The notes under the pieces: model-generated
What the model saw: only the letters and a program-made list of their open reading frames with translations
Told to the model about the DNA's origin: nothing
Databases searched by the model: none
Program-made: the position numbers and the translations under genes
Source: Saprospiraceae bacterium
Lineage (GTDB): Bacteria; Bacteroidota; Bacteroidia; Chitinophagales; Saprospiraceae
Direction: 5' to 3'
NCBI GenBank assembly: GCA_020627535.1
Contig: JAHDGU010000001.1
Coordinates: 352,670-416,669 of the forward strand
DNA length: 64,000 bases
Part shown: positions 1 to 7,986 of the stretch, in pieces
Position numbering within the stretch: the first letter of the stretch is position 1
Layout of the letters: each line of letters starts with the position of its first letter

Positions 1-411
1 GAATATTGGTGCTGCATTAGGATTGGTGACATCTATTTTGTTACTCTGTGCTGCAGGCGCAGTGGCCCCGGCTGCACCAGTCGGATTGGTGGTGATAGTA
101 GGTTGATTCTGATTGTGAAATGCCTGATTGTGTGACATCTGTTTGCCACATACGGGACATGGTCCAGAACCAGCGCCATTACCGCCTTCACATTGATCTG
201 GGCAGACGTAATGATGTACAATGCCGTCAGCACCTGCTGGGATATTCACAGTCCCTGGGGCAGTGGTATTGTTGTTTTGAATGGGCGGAGGAGTGACAGC
301 TTCTGTTGGTGTGACATGACTAGGAGCAGTGGTTGAGCTGCTTTTTGTTGCATCATCACCGCCACAGCTCATCAGCGCGACCGCGAATAGAATTGTTAAT
401 AAATTTTTCAT
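1..411 (-). CDS. Lipoprotein with four-cysteine metal-binding-like motif (3' end outside window)
   Basis: The reading frame is open from an ATG at 411 to the window edge (137 codons), so the C-terminus is missing. The N-terminus is a lipoprotein signal with the lipid cysteine at residue 16 (LMSC). A Ser/Thr/Pro-rich linker follows, then a compact motif at residues 66-99: HHYVC (C70), C74, then PCPVCGKQM with C85 and C88, and nearby histidines. This spacing resembles the small heavy-metal-binding domains (YxCPxH...CPxCG) attached to metal efflux proteins, but the first half is altered, so metal binding is an inference. The tail seen here is low-complexity (Ala/Thr/Asn/Pro). A TAATTTTG -7-like element lies 19 bases upstream of the start. 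No partner gene is visible inside the window. Confidence 0.75.
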   Translation of the reverse strand, partial: MKNLLTILFAVALMSCGGDDATKSSSTTAPSHVTPTEAVTPPPIQNNNTTAPGTVNIPAGADGIVHHYVCPDQCEGGNGAGSGPCPVCGKQMSHNQAFHNQNQPTITTNPTGAAGATAPAAQSNKIDVTNPNAAPIF

Positions 412-783
412 GCTCGTGATTTATAGAGGGCAAAATTACGGCGTTTCCGCTTGCGGCTAGTTATTACATGATCGAATTCTCTAATATGTTCTTGCTCGCC
501 CTTGTTTGTTTATCGCTCTTTGGCGGCTGGTTATAGATGGCTCATGTGGCGCTAAAGCCAAGAACCAGATAAGATTTTACACTTCGAAGAGAGCAACCAA
601 CCCTTGATACACTCAGTTTTGGGGACTTCCAATAGATTGACGGATGACGACTCTATCGTTATTCCAAGCCATAGTACCTTCCTCTTACGCGGCAGTGTGG
701 TGCCATACCTGATTATTTAAATGTAGCAAGAGTCGAAATTCCAAATAGAGCATGTAATATTGGGCAAGACAAATCTTGACAAG
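412..783. other. Intergenic region without recognised gene
   Basis: About 370 bases lie between a minus-strand lipoprotein and the plus-strand ybjQ-like gene, so the promoters of both should lie here. I looked for a tRNA T-arm, a strong hairpin with a T-run and a convincing small reading frame and found none. The -7-like element at 431-438 is the only site I can name. Confidence 0.5.
431..438 (-). promoter_or_regulatory. Candidate Bacteroidota -7 element (TAATTTTG)
   Basis: On the minus strand this reads TAATTTTG, an exact match to the Bacteroidota -7 consensus TAnnTTTG, 19 bases before the ATG of the lipoprotein at 411. I see no convincing TTTG -33 box at the usual distance, so this is a weak to moderate call. 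Confidence 0.35.
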
Positions 784-1098
784 ATGATTATCAGTAGCAC
801 CAGCACGATTCCGCAAAGAGAAATTGTTGAAGTCAAAGGCATAGCAAGAGGTAGTACTGTAAGGGCCAGGAATTTTGGACGAGACATCTTTGCGAGTTTT
901 AAGAATCTCATTGGAGGAGAGATCACTGAATACACCAAGCTGCAGGCGGATTCGCGCGAGCAGGCTTTGGAGCGTATGATCGCAGATGCTAGGAGAATGG
1001 ACGCTGATGCAGTGGTCAATGTAAGATTTGTCTCTGCCACAGTCATGCAAGGTGCCAGCGAGATCCTAGCATATGGTACGGCAGTCAGACTAGCGTAA
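784..1098 (+). CDS. YbjQ/UPF0145 family heavy-metal-binding-domain protein
   Basis: A small cytoplasmic protein of 104 residues. It shows the hallmark features of the YbjQ family: an N-terminal MIISSTSTIPQREIVEVKG strand, then GSTVRARNFGRDI, GGEITEYTKL, an EQALERMI helix and DADAVVNVRF. The family forms pentamers; its molecular role is unproven although it is named for putative heavy-metal binding. I place the start at the ATG at 784, because homologues begin with MI(I/L)(S/T)T; an in-frame TTG at 760 would add eight unrelated residues. The 3' end overlaps the 3' end of the convergent pnuC by nine bases, leaving no room for a terminator. Confidence 0.85.
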   Translation: MIISSTSTIPQREIVEVKGIARGSTVRARNFGRDIFASFKNLIGGEITEYTKLQADSREQALERMIADARRMDADAVVNVRFVSATVMQGASEILAYGTAVRLA

Positions 1099-1656
1099 GC
1101 TGCGTTTCCACTCCATCAGGCCCCAGACAGAGGCGCCGAGATAGACCAGATAGAGCAGGGCATAGATCGTAAGTCCTCGATCTACGAAGAGCCATGTGCT
1201 GACCACATTGATCACAATCCAGTAGATCCAGCAGGCAAAGATCATCTGAGCCTCGAGATAGGTGGCTAGGATGCCAAATACTGTGGTGAAGGAGTCAATC
1301 ACCGCTCTCTGCGCATCAGTGTATCTACCAAGTCCCCAAGCCAATAGTCCACTCAGTCCGAGTCCTGTAGCAATCACAACGATATGATAGAGAATGGATC
1401 TCGTCACGACCCTGGGGGCTGAGCTTCCGTCTTCAGAGATTTGACTCCATTGAATGAGACCATAAATGCCCATGATTACATAGAAGATATTGAGTCCAGC
1501 TTCCGCATATAGATTGACATCAATGAGAACGTATATGATGATCAGGCTACTGGCAATTCCAGGCCACCAGCACCATCTATATCGATGTACTGCTCCATAG
1601 ACGAATAGTAGCCCGAGGAGAGTAGCAGATATTTCGAGGAGTAGATTTATGCTCAC
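1090..1656 (-). CDS. pnuC: Nicotinamide riboside transporter PnuC
   Basis: An integral membrane protein of 188 residues with about seven predicted hydrophobic segments. The signature YRWCWWPGIAS near residues 26-36 and the tryptophan-rich segments (IYGLIQW, FACWIYWIVINVVSTWLF) are typical of PnuC, which carries nicotinamide riboside across the inner membrane for NAD salvage. Length is normal for the short bacterial form. The start codon overlaps the stop of the upstream dehydrogenase by four bases (ATGA), so the two are translationally coupled. No NAD-sensing riboswitch is visible because the upstream sequence is coding. Confidence 0.9.
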   Translation of the reverse strand: MSINLLLEISATLLGLLFVYGAVHRYRWCWWPGIASSLIIIYVLIDVNLYAEAGLNIFYVIMGIYGLIQWSQISEDGSSAPRVVTRSILYHIVVIATGLGLSGLLAWGLGRYTDAQRAVIDSFTTVFGILATYLEAQMIFACWIYWIVINVVSTWLFVDRGLTIYALLYLVYLGASVWGLMEWKRSLR

Positions 1657-2438
1657 TTGACTTTGGCTCTGGTCAGGAGGTGATGAAAGACTCTCTTTGG
1701 GAGTAGACGACGTAAGATGATCGCTGAGGTTTCTGAGCCGCCGATAGCTATCTCGAGTTCATCACTTTGGATTGCTTTTCTCGCTTTTTGGGCGAAAGCC
1801 TCTGGTCTCAAACCCCTGGCCGTGCGATCGTCCATGATTCCATGCTTGTCTCCTTGGGCATTGAGGGCATTGATCGACATCTCCGTATGCACAAAACCGG
1901 GCATGATCAATGTGACTGTCAGCGTATCATCATGCTCGCAGCGCACGCTATCAAAGAAACCATGGAGTGCGTGCTTCGATGCCGCATAGCTGCTGCGATA
2001 CTTCGAAGCAATTTTCCCCACCAGACTTGTGATCACCACGATTTGTGAGCGGCGTGCAATGAGATCGGGAAGGATCTGCTTGGTGATGGAAATGGTGCCG
2101 AAATAGTTGACCTCAAAGATCCTTCGGTCTACTTCAAGTGTCGTCTCGCTTGCCAGAGAGCGCTGTGATATCCCAGCATTGTGTATCAAAATGTCGACAG
2201 GACTGATCTGTCCCACCTTTGCTACAACATCGGCATGTCTTGCGGTATCTGCAAGGTCAAGCGGTATGACATCAATGGGGCAATATTCTTGTAGCTCACT
2301 CGCAAGCTCTTGCAAGATTTCCGTACGTCTAGCTGATAATATCAGCCGTCCGGCATCCGATGAAAATTCTCTGGCTAGAGCCATGCCGATGCCACTACTC
2401 GCACCTGTGATCCATATGGTTTTACCAGAAATTTTCAT
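1653..2438 (-). CDS. Short-chain dehydrogenase/reductase
   Basis: A classical SDR of 261 residues. The Rossmann glycine motif is GASSGIGMALA at residues 13-23, followed by NAG, the catalytic serine in ITSLVGK and the YAASK catalytic Tyr-Lys pair near residue 155. The sequence resembles the DHRS7/YqjQ-like group acting on lipid or steroid-like alcohols, but the substrate cannot be read from the sequence. It is the first gene of a two-gene unit with pnuC (ATGA overlap). The pairing does not have an obvious metabolic logic beyond NAD(P) use. A copy of the dispersed TTTTGG(G)CGAAAGCC-type motif lies inside it at 1786-1800. Confidence 0.88.
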   Translation of the reverse strand: MKISGKTIWITGASSGIGMALAREFSSDAGRLILSARRTEILQELASELQEYCPIDVIPLDLADTARHADVVAKVGQISPVDILIHNAGISQRSLASETTLEVDRRIFEVNYFGTISITKQILPDLIARRSQIVVITSLVGKIASKYRSSYAASKHALHGFFDSVRCEHDDTLTVTLIMPGFVHTEMSINALNAQGDKHGIMDDRTARGLRPEAFAQKARKAIQSDELEIAIGGSETSAIILRRLLPKRVFHHLLTRAKVK

Positions 2439-2533
2439 GTGAGTGCAGCGTTTTTGCGGAAGTTTCTGTCTATTTTATGGACGAATATATCAACGCCACT
2501 GATCAAATCTATCTACTCTCAAAATTTCTTACC

Positions 2534-3949
2534 ATGCAAAAGACATTACTATTAGCACTTGCCTTGGTCACCTGCAGTCTTACAATTTTCAATTTTACAA
2601 CGATCGAGAAACGCTCAGTTGCAATGACATTTATGGGTGAAGAGCCCGTACTCCCTGAGACACCATTTGCCTACAGTGATGTCGAGTTTCCAGAGCACTT
2701 GCTCAATCCTGATCCTGATGAGGATACGACGGGCTCTGGATATAGTGCCATGGAGATTGACTTTGCGGCTTTCGAGTCAGTGACAGATCACGGCGCTACC
2801 TTAGGTCGTGTTTTGTTTTATGACGAGAAGCTCTCCGCTCTGGAGAATATCTCATGTGGTTCTTGCCACATTCAGGAATTGAGTTTTGCGGACAATGCTC
2901 AGTTTAGTCAGGGTGTCGAACGAGCGACGAAGAGAAATTCCATGAATCTCAATGACATCGCGTGGACCAATGATCTTTCGTTCTTCTGGGATATGAGCCA
3001 CACAGATCTTCATGAAATGATAAGATTGCCGCTCAAGGATGAGAATGAAGTGGGAGCAGAGATGCCCGCAATCGCAGCGAAGATGGAGCTCACGAGCTAC
3101 TATCCGGAGCTGTTTGAAGCCGCGTACGGTGACTCAGAGATTACGGAAGAGAGAATCGTAGATGCCCTGGTGCAATTTCTCAAGAGTATGAACACTTTCG
3201 ATTCGAGATTTGACAATGAAGCCAACGTCGGATTTGCTGGATTCACTGATCAGGAATTGGAAGGAAAGAGTTTGTTTGCGACGCATTGTAATACTTGCCA
3301 CGTGGAAGGGAGACGATTTGGCGAGCAGGGAATCTTTGAATTTGAGTTTTTTCCGTTCTTCTTTAACAATGGTATTGTCGACGAGAATGACCGAGGTACA
3401 GGAGAGTGGTTTGATGGTATGAATGACCTGTTTAAGCTACCTAGCTTGAGAAACATCGCCAAGACAGGCCCTTATATGCATGACGGTCGTTTTGAAACTC
3501 TCGATGACGTGATGGAGCACTACAGCTCAGGTGTCGAAGCCAATGAATGGAGCATTTTTATCCCGGATGGTGGATTCAATTTCACCGAAGACCAAAAGGA
3601 CGCACTTGTTGCCTTTATGGAGACCTTGACAGACGAGAGCTTCTTGACCGATGAAAAGTGGAGTGATCCATTTGATTTTTCATCTTCTTCTGAAGATCTA
3701 GACTTCCAATCAAGCATCACTATGTACCCAAATCCTACGATGGACCGTGCTGTCATAACAATTGATGGCGAACAGCGGAGCAAGGATATTACTGTGAAGA
3801 TCACTGACGAAAATGGGGTAGAAGTTCATCAAGGAAAAATGAATGAAGGTTTTTTTGAAATAACTAAGCAAAATTTGCAAAAAGGTATTTACTTTGTAGT
3901 ACTGACCGACGGAGTCAGAAAGAGTACGCAAAAGTTGATTGTTCAGTAG
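2534..3949 (+). CDS. Di-haem cytochrome c peroxidase family protein with type IX secretion tail
   Basis: The protein has 471 residues from an ATG at 2534, which gives a proper signal sequence (MQKTLLLALALVTCSLTIF); an in-frame upstream ATG at 2477 would bury it. Two c-type haem sites are seen: CGSCH at residues 108-112 and CNTCH at residues 252-256, the arrangement of the bacterial CcpA/MauG family, followed by the conserved TGPYMHDGRF segment. Residues from about 395 form a type A type IX sorting domain beginning MYPNPT and ending in a KGIYFVVLTDG-type strand. It is therefore probably exported and surface-attached or released. The natural substrate may be peroxide or a protein side chain. 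The gene is closed by the terminator at 3976-4007. Confidence 0.9.
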   Translation: MQKTLLLALALVTCSLTIFNFTTIEKRSVAMTFMGEEPVLPETPFAYSDVEFPEHLLNPDPDEDTTGSGYSAMEIDFAAFESVTDHGATLGRVLFYDEKLSALENISCGSCHIQELSFADNAQFSQGVERATKRNSMNLNDIAWTNDLSFFWDMSHTDLHEMIRLPLKDENEVGAEMPAIAAKMELTSYYPELFEAAYGDSEITEERIVDALVQFLKSMNTFDSRFDNEANVGFAGFTDQELEGKSLFATHCNTCHVEGRRFGEQGIFEFEFFPFFFNNGIVDENDRGTGEWFDGMNDLFKLPSLRNIAKTGPYMHDGRFETLDDVMEHYSSGVEANEWSIFIPDGGFNFTEDQKDALVAFMETLTDESFLTDEKWSDPFDFSSSSEDLDFQSSITMYPNPTMDRAVITIDGEQRSKDITVKITDENGVEVHQGKMNEGFFEITKQNLQKGIYFVVLTDGVRKSTQKLIVQ

Positions 3950-3975
3950 GGGATTAAAACAAAAGACTTTTGTTC

Positions 3976-4007
3976 GGGCTTCTCATTCTTGAGAAGCCCT
4001 TTTTTTA
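3976..4007 (+). terminator. Intrinsic terminator after the peroxidase gene
   Basis: A perfect nine-base stem, GGGCTTCTC at 3976-3984 and GAGAAGCCC at 3991-3999, with a six-base loop and a run of seven T from 4000. It separates the peroxidase from glpD. Confidence 0.92.
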
Positions 4008-4030
4008 TATCATCAAAAGCTCTTTTGTCA

Positions 4031-5668
4031 GTGAATGCATCTCGAGATCAGCTCATCACCAGCTTAGCAGACCAGAAATTTGACCTCATTGTCATTGGCG
4101 GTGGAATCACTGGAGCAGGTATATTGCTAGATGCCGTGAGTCGAGGACTCAAGCCGCTATTGATAGAAAAGAATGACTTTGGCAGTGGCACAAGTAGTAA
4201 GTCGACCAAGCTGATCCACGGAGGCTTACGATATCTCAAACAACTAGAGATAGGGCTTGTGAAAGAGACAGGCTCAGAGAGAGCCATTGTGCACAGGCTT
4301 GCTCCACATCTCGTGCATCCAGAAAAAATGCTCTTGCCGATCGTAGATGAAGGGACATTTGGGCTTTTCACGGCGACCATGGCCATCGGCGTGTATGACT
4401 ATCTCGCCGGTGTGGAAAAAGAAGATCGCAAAGTCAGACTCAGCAAAAAACAGGCGCTAGAGATTGAACCACTTTTGCCGGCAGGGAAGCTCAAGGGTGC
4501 TATCGTCTATTCGGAGTATCGTACAGACGATGCCCGTTTGACGATCGAGATCATCAAGCGCGCCGTGTCTCTCGGTGCGGTGGCACTCAACTACTGCGAG
4601 TGTCAAGGATTTTTGTATGATGATCAAGGCAAGATTCATGCTGCCAGGATCTGTGACCAGCTTCAAGAGACTCAACACGCCATATACATACCCCATGTCA
4701 TATCGGCCGCGGGACCCTGGGTAGATGAGTTGCGCGCGAAGGACGGATCACTCGCTGGCAAAAGGATCCGACACACCAAGGGCGTACATATTGTCGTCGA
4801 CTATGAGACATTGCCCCTCCAGCAGTCGGTGTACATTGATGATTTTGATGGTCGGATGATCTTTGTCATTCCTCGTGGCAGTATCACCTATATCGGTACC
4901 AGCGACACGGACTATACAGGAGATCTAGATGACATACGATGTACTAAAGCAGATGTTGACTATCTCCTGACTTGCGTAAACGACTACTTTGACAATGTTC
5001 AGGTGGTCAAAGACGATATCTTGTCGAGTTGGGCTGGCGTGCGTCCACTCATCGAAGAGGAAGGCAAGTCGGCCAGTGAGGTCAGCCGCAAGGATGAGAT
5101 CTTTGTTTCTGATAGTGGCTTGATATCGATAGCAGGTGGGAAGCTCACAGGCTATCGCAAGATGGCACAGCGCGTGCTCAAAGAGCTTTTAAAAAACAAT
5201 CCTGAGCTACCGCAAAACAAATCCAAAACCAAGAAACTTGCGATAGTAGATCCTGGCTACAAGGACTATGATGAGGTGCAGGAGGATATCAAACGACTGA
5301 CGAGCGAGCTGGCAAACTTTGATTTGCCTCGTGATACTGCAAGGTTTCTGATAGCCACTTATGGGAAGAAGAGCCGAGACATCTTGGAGCACTTTCGTGC
5401 AAATGAATCGACAGAGACTGACGAGGCACGACTCCTTTTGGCGGAAGCCTTATACTGCTTTCGAGAAGAGTTCTGCTCCACCATGCTAGATTTTTGGGAA
5501 AGACGTACTGGAAGATTGTATTTCAAAATCAATGAAGTGAGAGCGCACAGTGACTTCGTACTCGAATCCCTGTCCAAAGAATATGGATGGAGTGAGCTGA
5601 AGAGGGCTGATGAACGCCGGCAACTTAGCGAACGCATCGCGATCTTGGCGGATGATCTTAAGAATTAA
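4031..5668 (+). CDS. glpD: Glycerol-3-phosphate dehydrogenase, FAD-dependent
   Basis: A flavoprotein of 545 residues that oxidises sn-glycerol 3-phosphate to dihydroxyacetone phosphate and feeds electrons to the quinone pool at the inner membrane. It has the N-terminal FAD motif VIGGGITGAGILLDAVSRG, the STKLIHGGLRYLK signature, and the C-terminal GlpD domain with GGKLTGYRKMA. I choose the GTG at 4031 (VNASRDQL) as start; an open TTG at 3989 lies inside the terminator hairpin and is implausible. It is transcribed alone, with about 310 bases before rpoD. No glycerol kinase or facilitator gene is nearby. One dispersed TTTTGGCGGAAGCC motif lies at 5436-5449, coding for LAEA. Confidence 0.93.
   Translation: MNASRDQLITSLADQKFDLIVIGGGITGAGILLDAVSRGLKPLLIEKNDFGSGTSSKSTKLIHGGLRYLKQLEIGLVKETGSERAIVHRLAPHLVHPEKMLLPIVDEGTFGLFTATMAIGVYDYLAGVEKEDRKVRLSKKQALEIEPLLPAGKLKGAIVYSEYRTDDARLTIEIIKRAVSLGAVALNYCECQGFLYDDQGKIHAARICDQLQETQHAIYIPHVISAAGPWVDELRAKDGSLAGKRIRHTKGVHIVVDYETLPLQQSVYIDDFDGRMIFVIPRGSITYIGTSDTDYTGDLDDIRCTKADVDYLLTCVNDYFDNVQVVKDDILSSWAGVRPLIEEEGKSASEVSRKDEIFVSDSGLISIAGGKLTGYRKMAQRVLKELLKNNPELPQNKSKTKKLAIVDPGYKDYDEVQEDIKRLTSELANFDLPRDTARFLIATYGKKSRDILEHFRANESTETDEARLLLAEALYCFREEFCSTMLDFWERRTGRLYFKINEVRAHSDFVLESLSKEYGWSELKRADERRQLSERIAILADDLKN
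5436..5449 (+). repeat. Dispersed 14-base motif TTTTGGCGGAAGCC (one of at least 12 copies)
   Basis: Exact matches to TTTTGGCG(A/G/T)AAGCC on either strand start at 5436(+), 17749(-), 21120(+), 31840(-), 34083(-), 34923(-), 44514(+), 48953(+), 49665(-), 52671(+), 55225(-) and 62444(-). Near matches lie at 1786 and 13954 (one extra G) and 27496 (one mismatch). A sister form TTTGAGCG(A/G)AAGC is at 11769, 36224, 50760 and 61536. The copies fall in different reading frames of unrelated genes. Confidence 0.7.
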
Positions 5669-5978
5669 CATTTGAGCTGGAACTTCAGCTATACCAAATA
5701 ATGTTACGTCATAGTTGGTAGTGATCGATAGATTCATTACCTTGTGAAAGATAGTGGCGGATTATTTAGATCAACGTAGTCGTTCTAGTTGAGACCAAAC
5801 ACGGAAAACTGACTGGCTTTATCTCTAGCGAGAATCAGATCCTACATTCATTCTAGATGAAAGAATACTCTACCAATTGACGAAAATTGAGAATTAGCAA
5901 AGAACTTGAACTTTTAAAATACGCAAGGGTTTAGAAGCCCATGTAGATCACCTTTATAAACACTTTTAGTACCAGCCT
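5669..5978. other. Intergenic region upstream of rpoD
   Basis: About 310 bases with no convincing reading frame. A short inverted repeat (AGCTG/CAGCT) lies just after glpD, without a T-run. The region must hold the sigma-factor promoter, but I find no exact TAnnTTTG element, and I see nothing else I can name. Confidence 0.45.
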
Positions 5979-6845
5979 ATGAGAGCATTAAAGATTACCA
6001 AGTCTATTACTTCAAGAGATGAGAAATCACTTGAAAAATATTTCAATGAAATATCTAAGTACGATGTCCTTACACCAGAGGAAGAGCTCAGACTATTTCA
6101 GGAGTATAAAAGTGGAAGCGAGGACGCACTGTCCAGGCTCGTCTTTCACAATCTTAGATTTGTCGTATCTGTAGCCAAAAAATATCAGCACATTGGTCTG
6201 CCTCTCGGGGACTTGATCAATGAAGGAAATATTGGACTTATCAAGGCCGCTCAAAGATTTGATGAGACCAAAGGATTCAAATTTATCTCTTACGCAGTAT
6301 GGTGGATCAGACAGTCTATCTTACAGTCTATCAATGACAAATCAAAAAAAGTACGAACGCCTCTTTCTATGAATGCCGTGAGCTCGAAAGTGCAAGCTGA
6401 GATCACAAAATTCATGCAATACAATGAGCGCTCTCCAAGTATTGAGGAGCTCAGTGAGGCAACTGGTATCAAAGAAGACAGTATCAGGAGGTCAATGTCA
6501 AGTTATCAAAAGTGCAAGTCTCTTGATGCGCCAATCAGTAGTGATAGTGAGACTTCTCTGACAGAGATCATGATTGATGAAAGCTCAAATCAGCCCGATC
6601 ACGACCTAGTAGTACGTGAGACGCAGCAGAGAGAGGTCAAGCACTTACTCGGTATGCTATCTGAGCGACAGGCTCAAGTGATCAGTATGTTCTATGGCAT
6701 AGATCACAAGCGCCCGCACACCCTCGAGAGTATCGCAGAGGAGATCGGTCTCACGCGTGAGAGAGTCAGACAAATCAGAGATAGAGGCCTTGATAAGCTA
6801 CGCAAGCGCAGCAAGAACTTTATCCCAACATTCTCAGAAAACTAG
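5979..6845 (+). CDS. rpoD: RNA polymerase primary sigma factor RpoD
   Basis: A sigma-70 protein of 288 residues, the short form usual for the housekeeping sigma factor of Bacteroidota, lacking a long region 1.1. Region 1.2 begins at LEKYFNEISKYDVLTPEEE. Region 2 shows DLINEGNIGLIKAAQRFD and FISYAVWWIRQSI (promoter melting and -7 recognition). Region 4 has the helix-turn-helix LTRERVRQIRDRGLDKLRK near the C-terminus. It recruits core polymerase to TAnnTTTG/TTTG promoters in this phylum (family knowledge). It is monocistronic: 310 bases upstream are non-coding and a strong terminator follows at 6886-6916. Confidence 0.95.
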   Translation: MRALKITKSITSRDEKSLEKYFNEISKYDVLTPEEELRLFQEYKSGSEDALSRLVFHNLRFVVSVAKKYQHIGLPLGDLINEGNIGLIKAAQRFDETKGFKFISYAVWWIRQSILQSINDKSKKVRTPLSMNAVSSKVQAEITKFMQYNERSPSIEELSEATGIKEDSIRRSMSSYQKCKSLDAPISSDSETSLTEIMIDESSNQPDHDLVVRETQQREVKHLLGMLSERQAQVISMFYGIDHKRPHTLESIAEEIGLTRERVRQIRDRGLDKLRKRSKNFIPTFSEN

Positions 6846-6885
6846 GAGTGCCAACAGTTCAAAACTGTATTCTCCACTAGCATAA

Positions 6886-6916
6886 AAGGGGCATGAATCT
6901 CAGATTCATGCCCCTT
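6886..6916. terminator. Bidirectional terminator between rpoD and the Bax-inhibitor gene
   Basis: A perfect 15-base inverted repeat (AAGGGGCATGAATCT at 6886-6900 and its complement at 6902-6916) around a single central base; in RNA the loop would open to about five bases. It lies between two convergent genes and has short T-rich tracts on both sides, so it can serve both. It is the only clear terminator at a tail-to-tail junction in this window. Confidence 0.88.
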
Positions 6917-6944
6917 CTTTATATGGGTAGCCTATTTTCTTCTC

Positions 6945-7694
6945 CTAGTCCTTAAGCTTGGACAAGAGGCGCAAAAACTCTACGTAAAGCCATACGAGTG
7001 TGAAGAGCAAGCCCATCGCACAGTACCACTCCATATATTTTGGAGAGCTCTGGGCCTCCGCTCGTTCTATCTGATCAAAGTCTAAAAGTAGATTGAGCGA
7101 GGCTATGCCTATGATGACAAGGCAAATGACGATACCGATCGGTCCAGAGCTATGGATGAAGGGAATCTTGAATCCCACAAAGTGTCCCAGCCAACTGATC
7201 AGATAGACAAGCATTACTGCACCAACGGCCATGGATACGCCCGTACGCAACTTCTGTGTCACGGGGATGATTCTGGCGCGATAGATCACTAGCATCACAA
7301 ACAATACAGACATGGTCAAGCTCAATGCTTGAGCCACGATGCCAGCATATGCGGCGGCATACATGACCGATACAGCACCTACAAATAATCCTTCCAAGGC
7401 AGCAAAAACAGGACCAGTGTAGGGTGCCAAGTGAGGTTTGAAATGTGTGAGAAACATCACTCCTGCTGCGCCAAATACACCGATGTACATCAAGGGCATA
7501 CTAGGATTGGTGTAGCTGTATATAGTGGTGATGAGCAGTATGCCTGCAAGTAGAAGAGTTTTGCTGATCGCACCATTGACACTCGCGTGATCATTGAGCA
7601 GGACCTGCTCATGATCTAGTACACCGACCTGTGCGGATTGGTTGATTTTGTCTTCGTTGAGAAATGGATTGCTTGATTTGTTGAATAGCGACAT
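6945..7694 (-). CDS. Bax inhibitor-1/YccA family membrane protein
   Basis: The 249-residue protein has a cytoplasmic N-terminal tail of about 45 residues and then seven hydrophobic segments. Family hallmarks include the first-helix region KTLLLAGILLITTIYSY, GLFVGAVSVMYA, and a final half with LNLLLDFDQIERA. Related YccA/YbhL proteins are inner-membrane proteins, some of which are proton-sensitive calcium leak channels or modulators of the FtsH protease; which role applies here is unknown. It is last in the long minus-strand block, 60 bases downstream of the small membrane protein gene, and its 3' end faces the terminator at 6886-6916. Confidence 0.88.
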   Translation of the reverse strand: MSLFNKSSNPFLNEDKINQSAQVGVLDHEQVLLNDHASVNGAISKTLLLAGILLITTIYSYTNPSMPLMYIGVFGAAGVMFLTHFKPHLAPYTGPVFAALEGLFVGAVSVMYAAAYAGIVAQALSLTMSVLFVMLVIYRARIIPVTQKLRTGVSMAVGAVMLVYLISWLGHFVGFKIPFIHSSGPIGIVICLVIIGIASLNLLLDFDQIERAEAQSSPKYMEWYCAMGLLFTLVWLYVEFLRLLSKLKD

Positions 7695-7754
7695 AGCGTA
7701 AAGGATTTTACTCGAAGCTAGTCATATATGCTCAAATAAGCATGCAACTGGGTC

Positions 7755-7952
7755 TTAGGTCTTTTCTTTGGACCTTGTACTCAGTCCATAGCTAATCAGA
7801 AGGATCGTAGCAATTGTCTGAGTCACGGCACCTACGATGATAAAGTACTTGCTGATTGCTACGTCAAGTGCGTTGAGTATGGCACCACTGATCGTAGCTA
7901 TGACGGCTATGAAGAGTATAGCTACTCCTATCATCATAATCTTTGACTTCAT
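7755..7952 (-). CDS. Small two-helix membrane protein, function unknown
   Basis: I do not recognise a family. From the ATG at 7952 the protein has 65 residues with two hydrophobic segments (MMIGVAILFIAVIATISGAI and YFIIVGAVTQTIATILLISY) and a short basic tail. The frame stays open upstream to 8033, but that would overlap the end of the haloperoxidase gene by about 47 bases, so the later start beginning MKSKIMM is favoured. It lies 34 bases after the haloperoxidase stop and is probably co-transcribed. Confidence 0.65.
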   Translation of the reverse strand: MKSKIMMIGVAILFIAVIATISGAILNALDVAISKYFIIVGAVTQTIATILLISYGLSTRSKEKT

Positions 7953-7986
7953 GGCGGCAAAGATGCTTGTTTTTTGCTGTAGTACC

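Noticed and set aside
33-233. A 66-codon open frame on the minus strand.
   Set aside because: It lies out of frame inside the lipoprotein at 1-411, whose frame has a signal peptide and motif; no features support the overlapping frame.
412-783. Search for a tRNA or small RNA gene.
   Set aside because: No T-arm, no anticodon-arm pairing and no terminator hairpin were visible.
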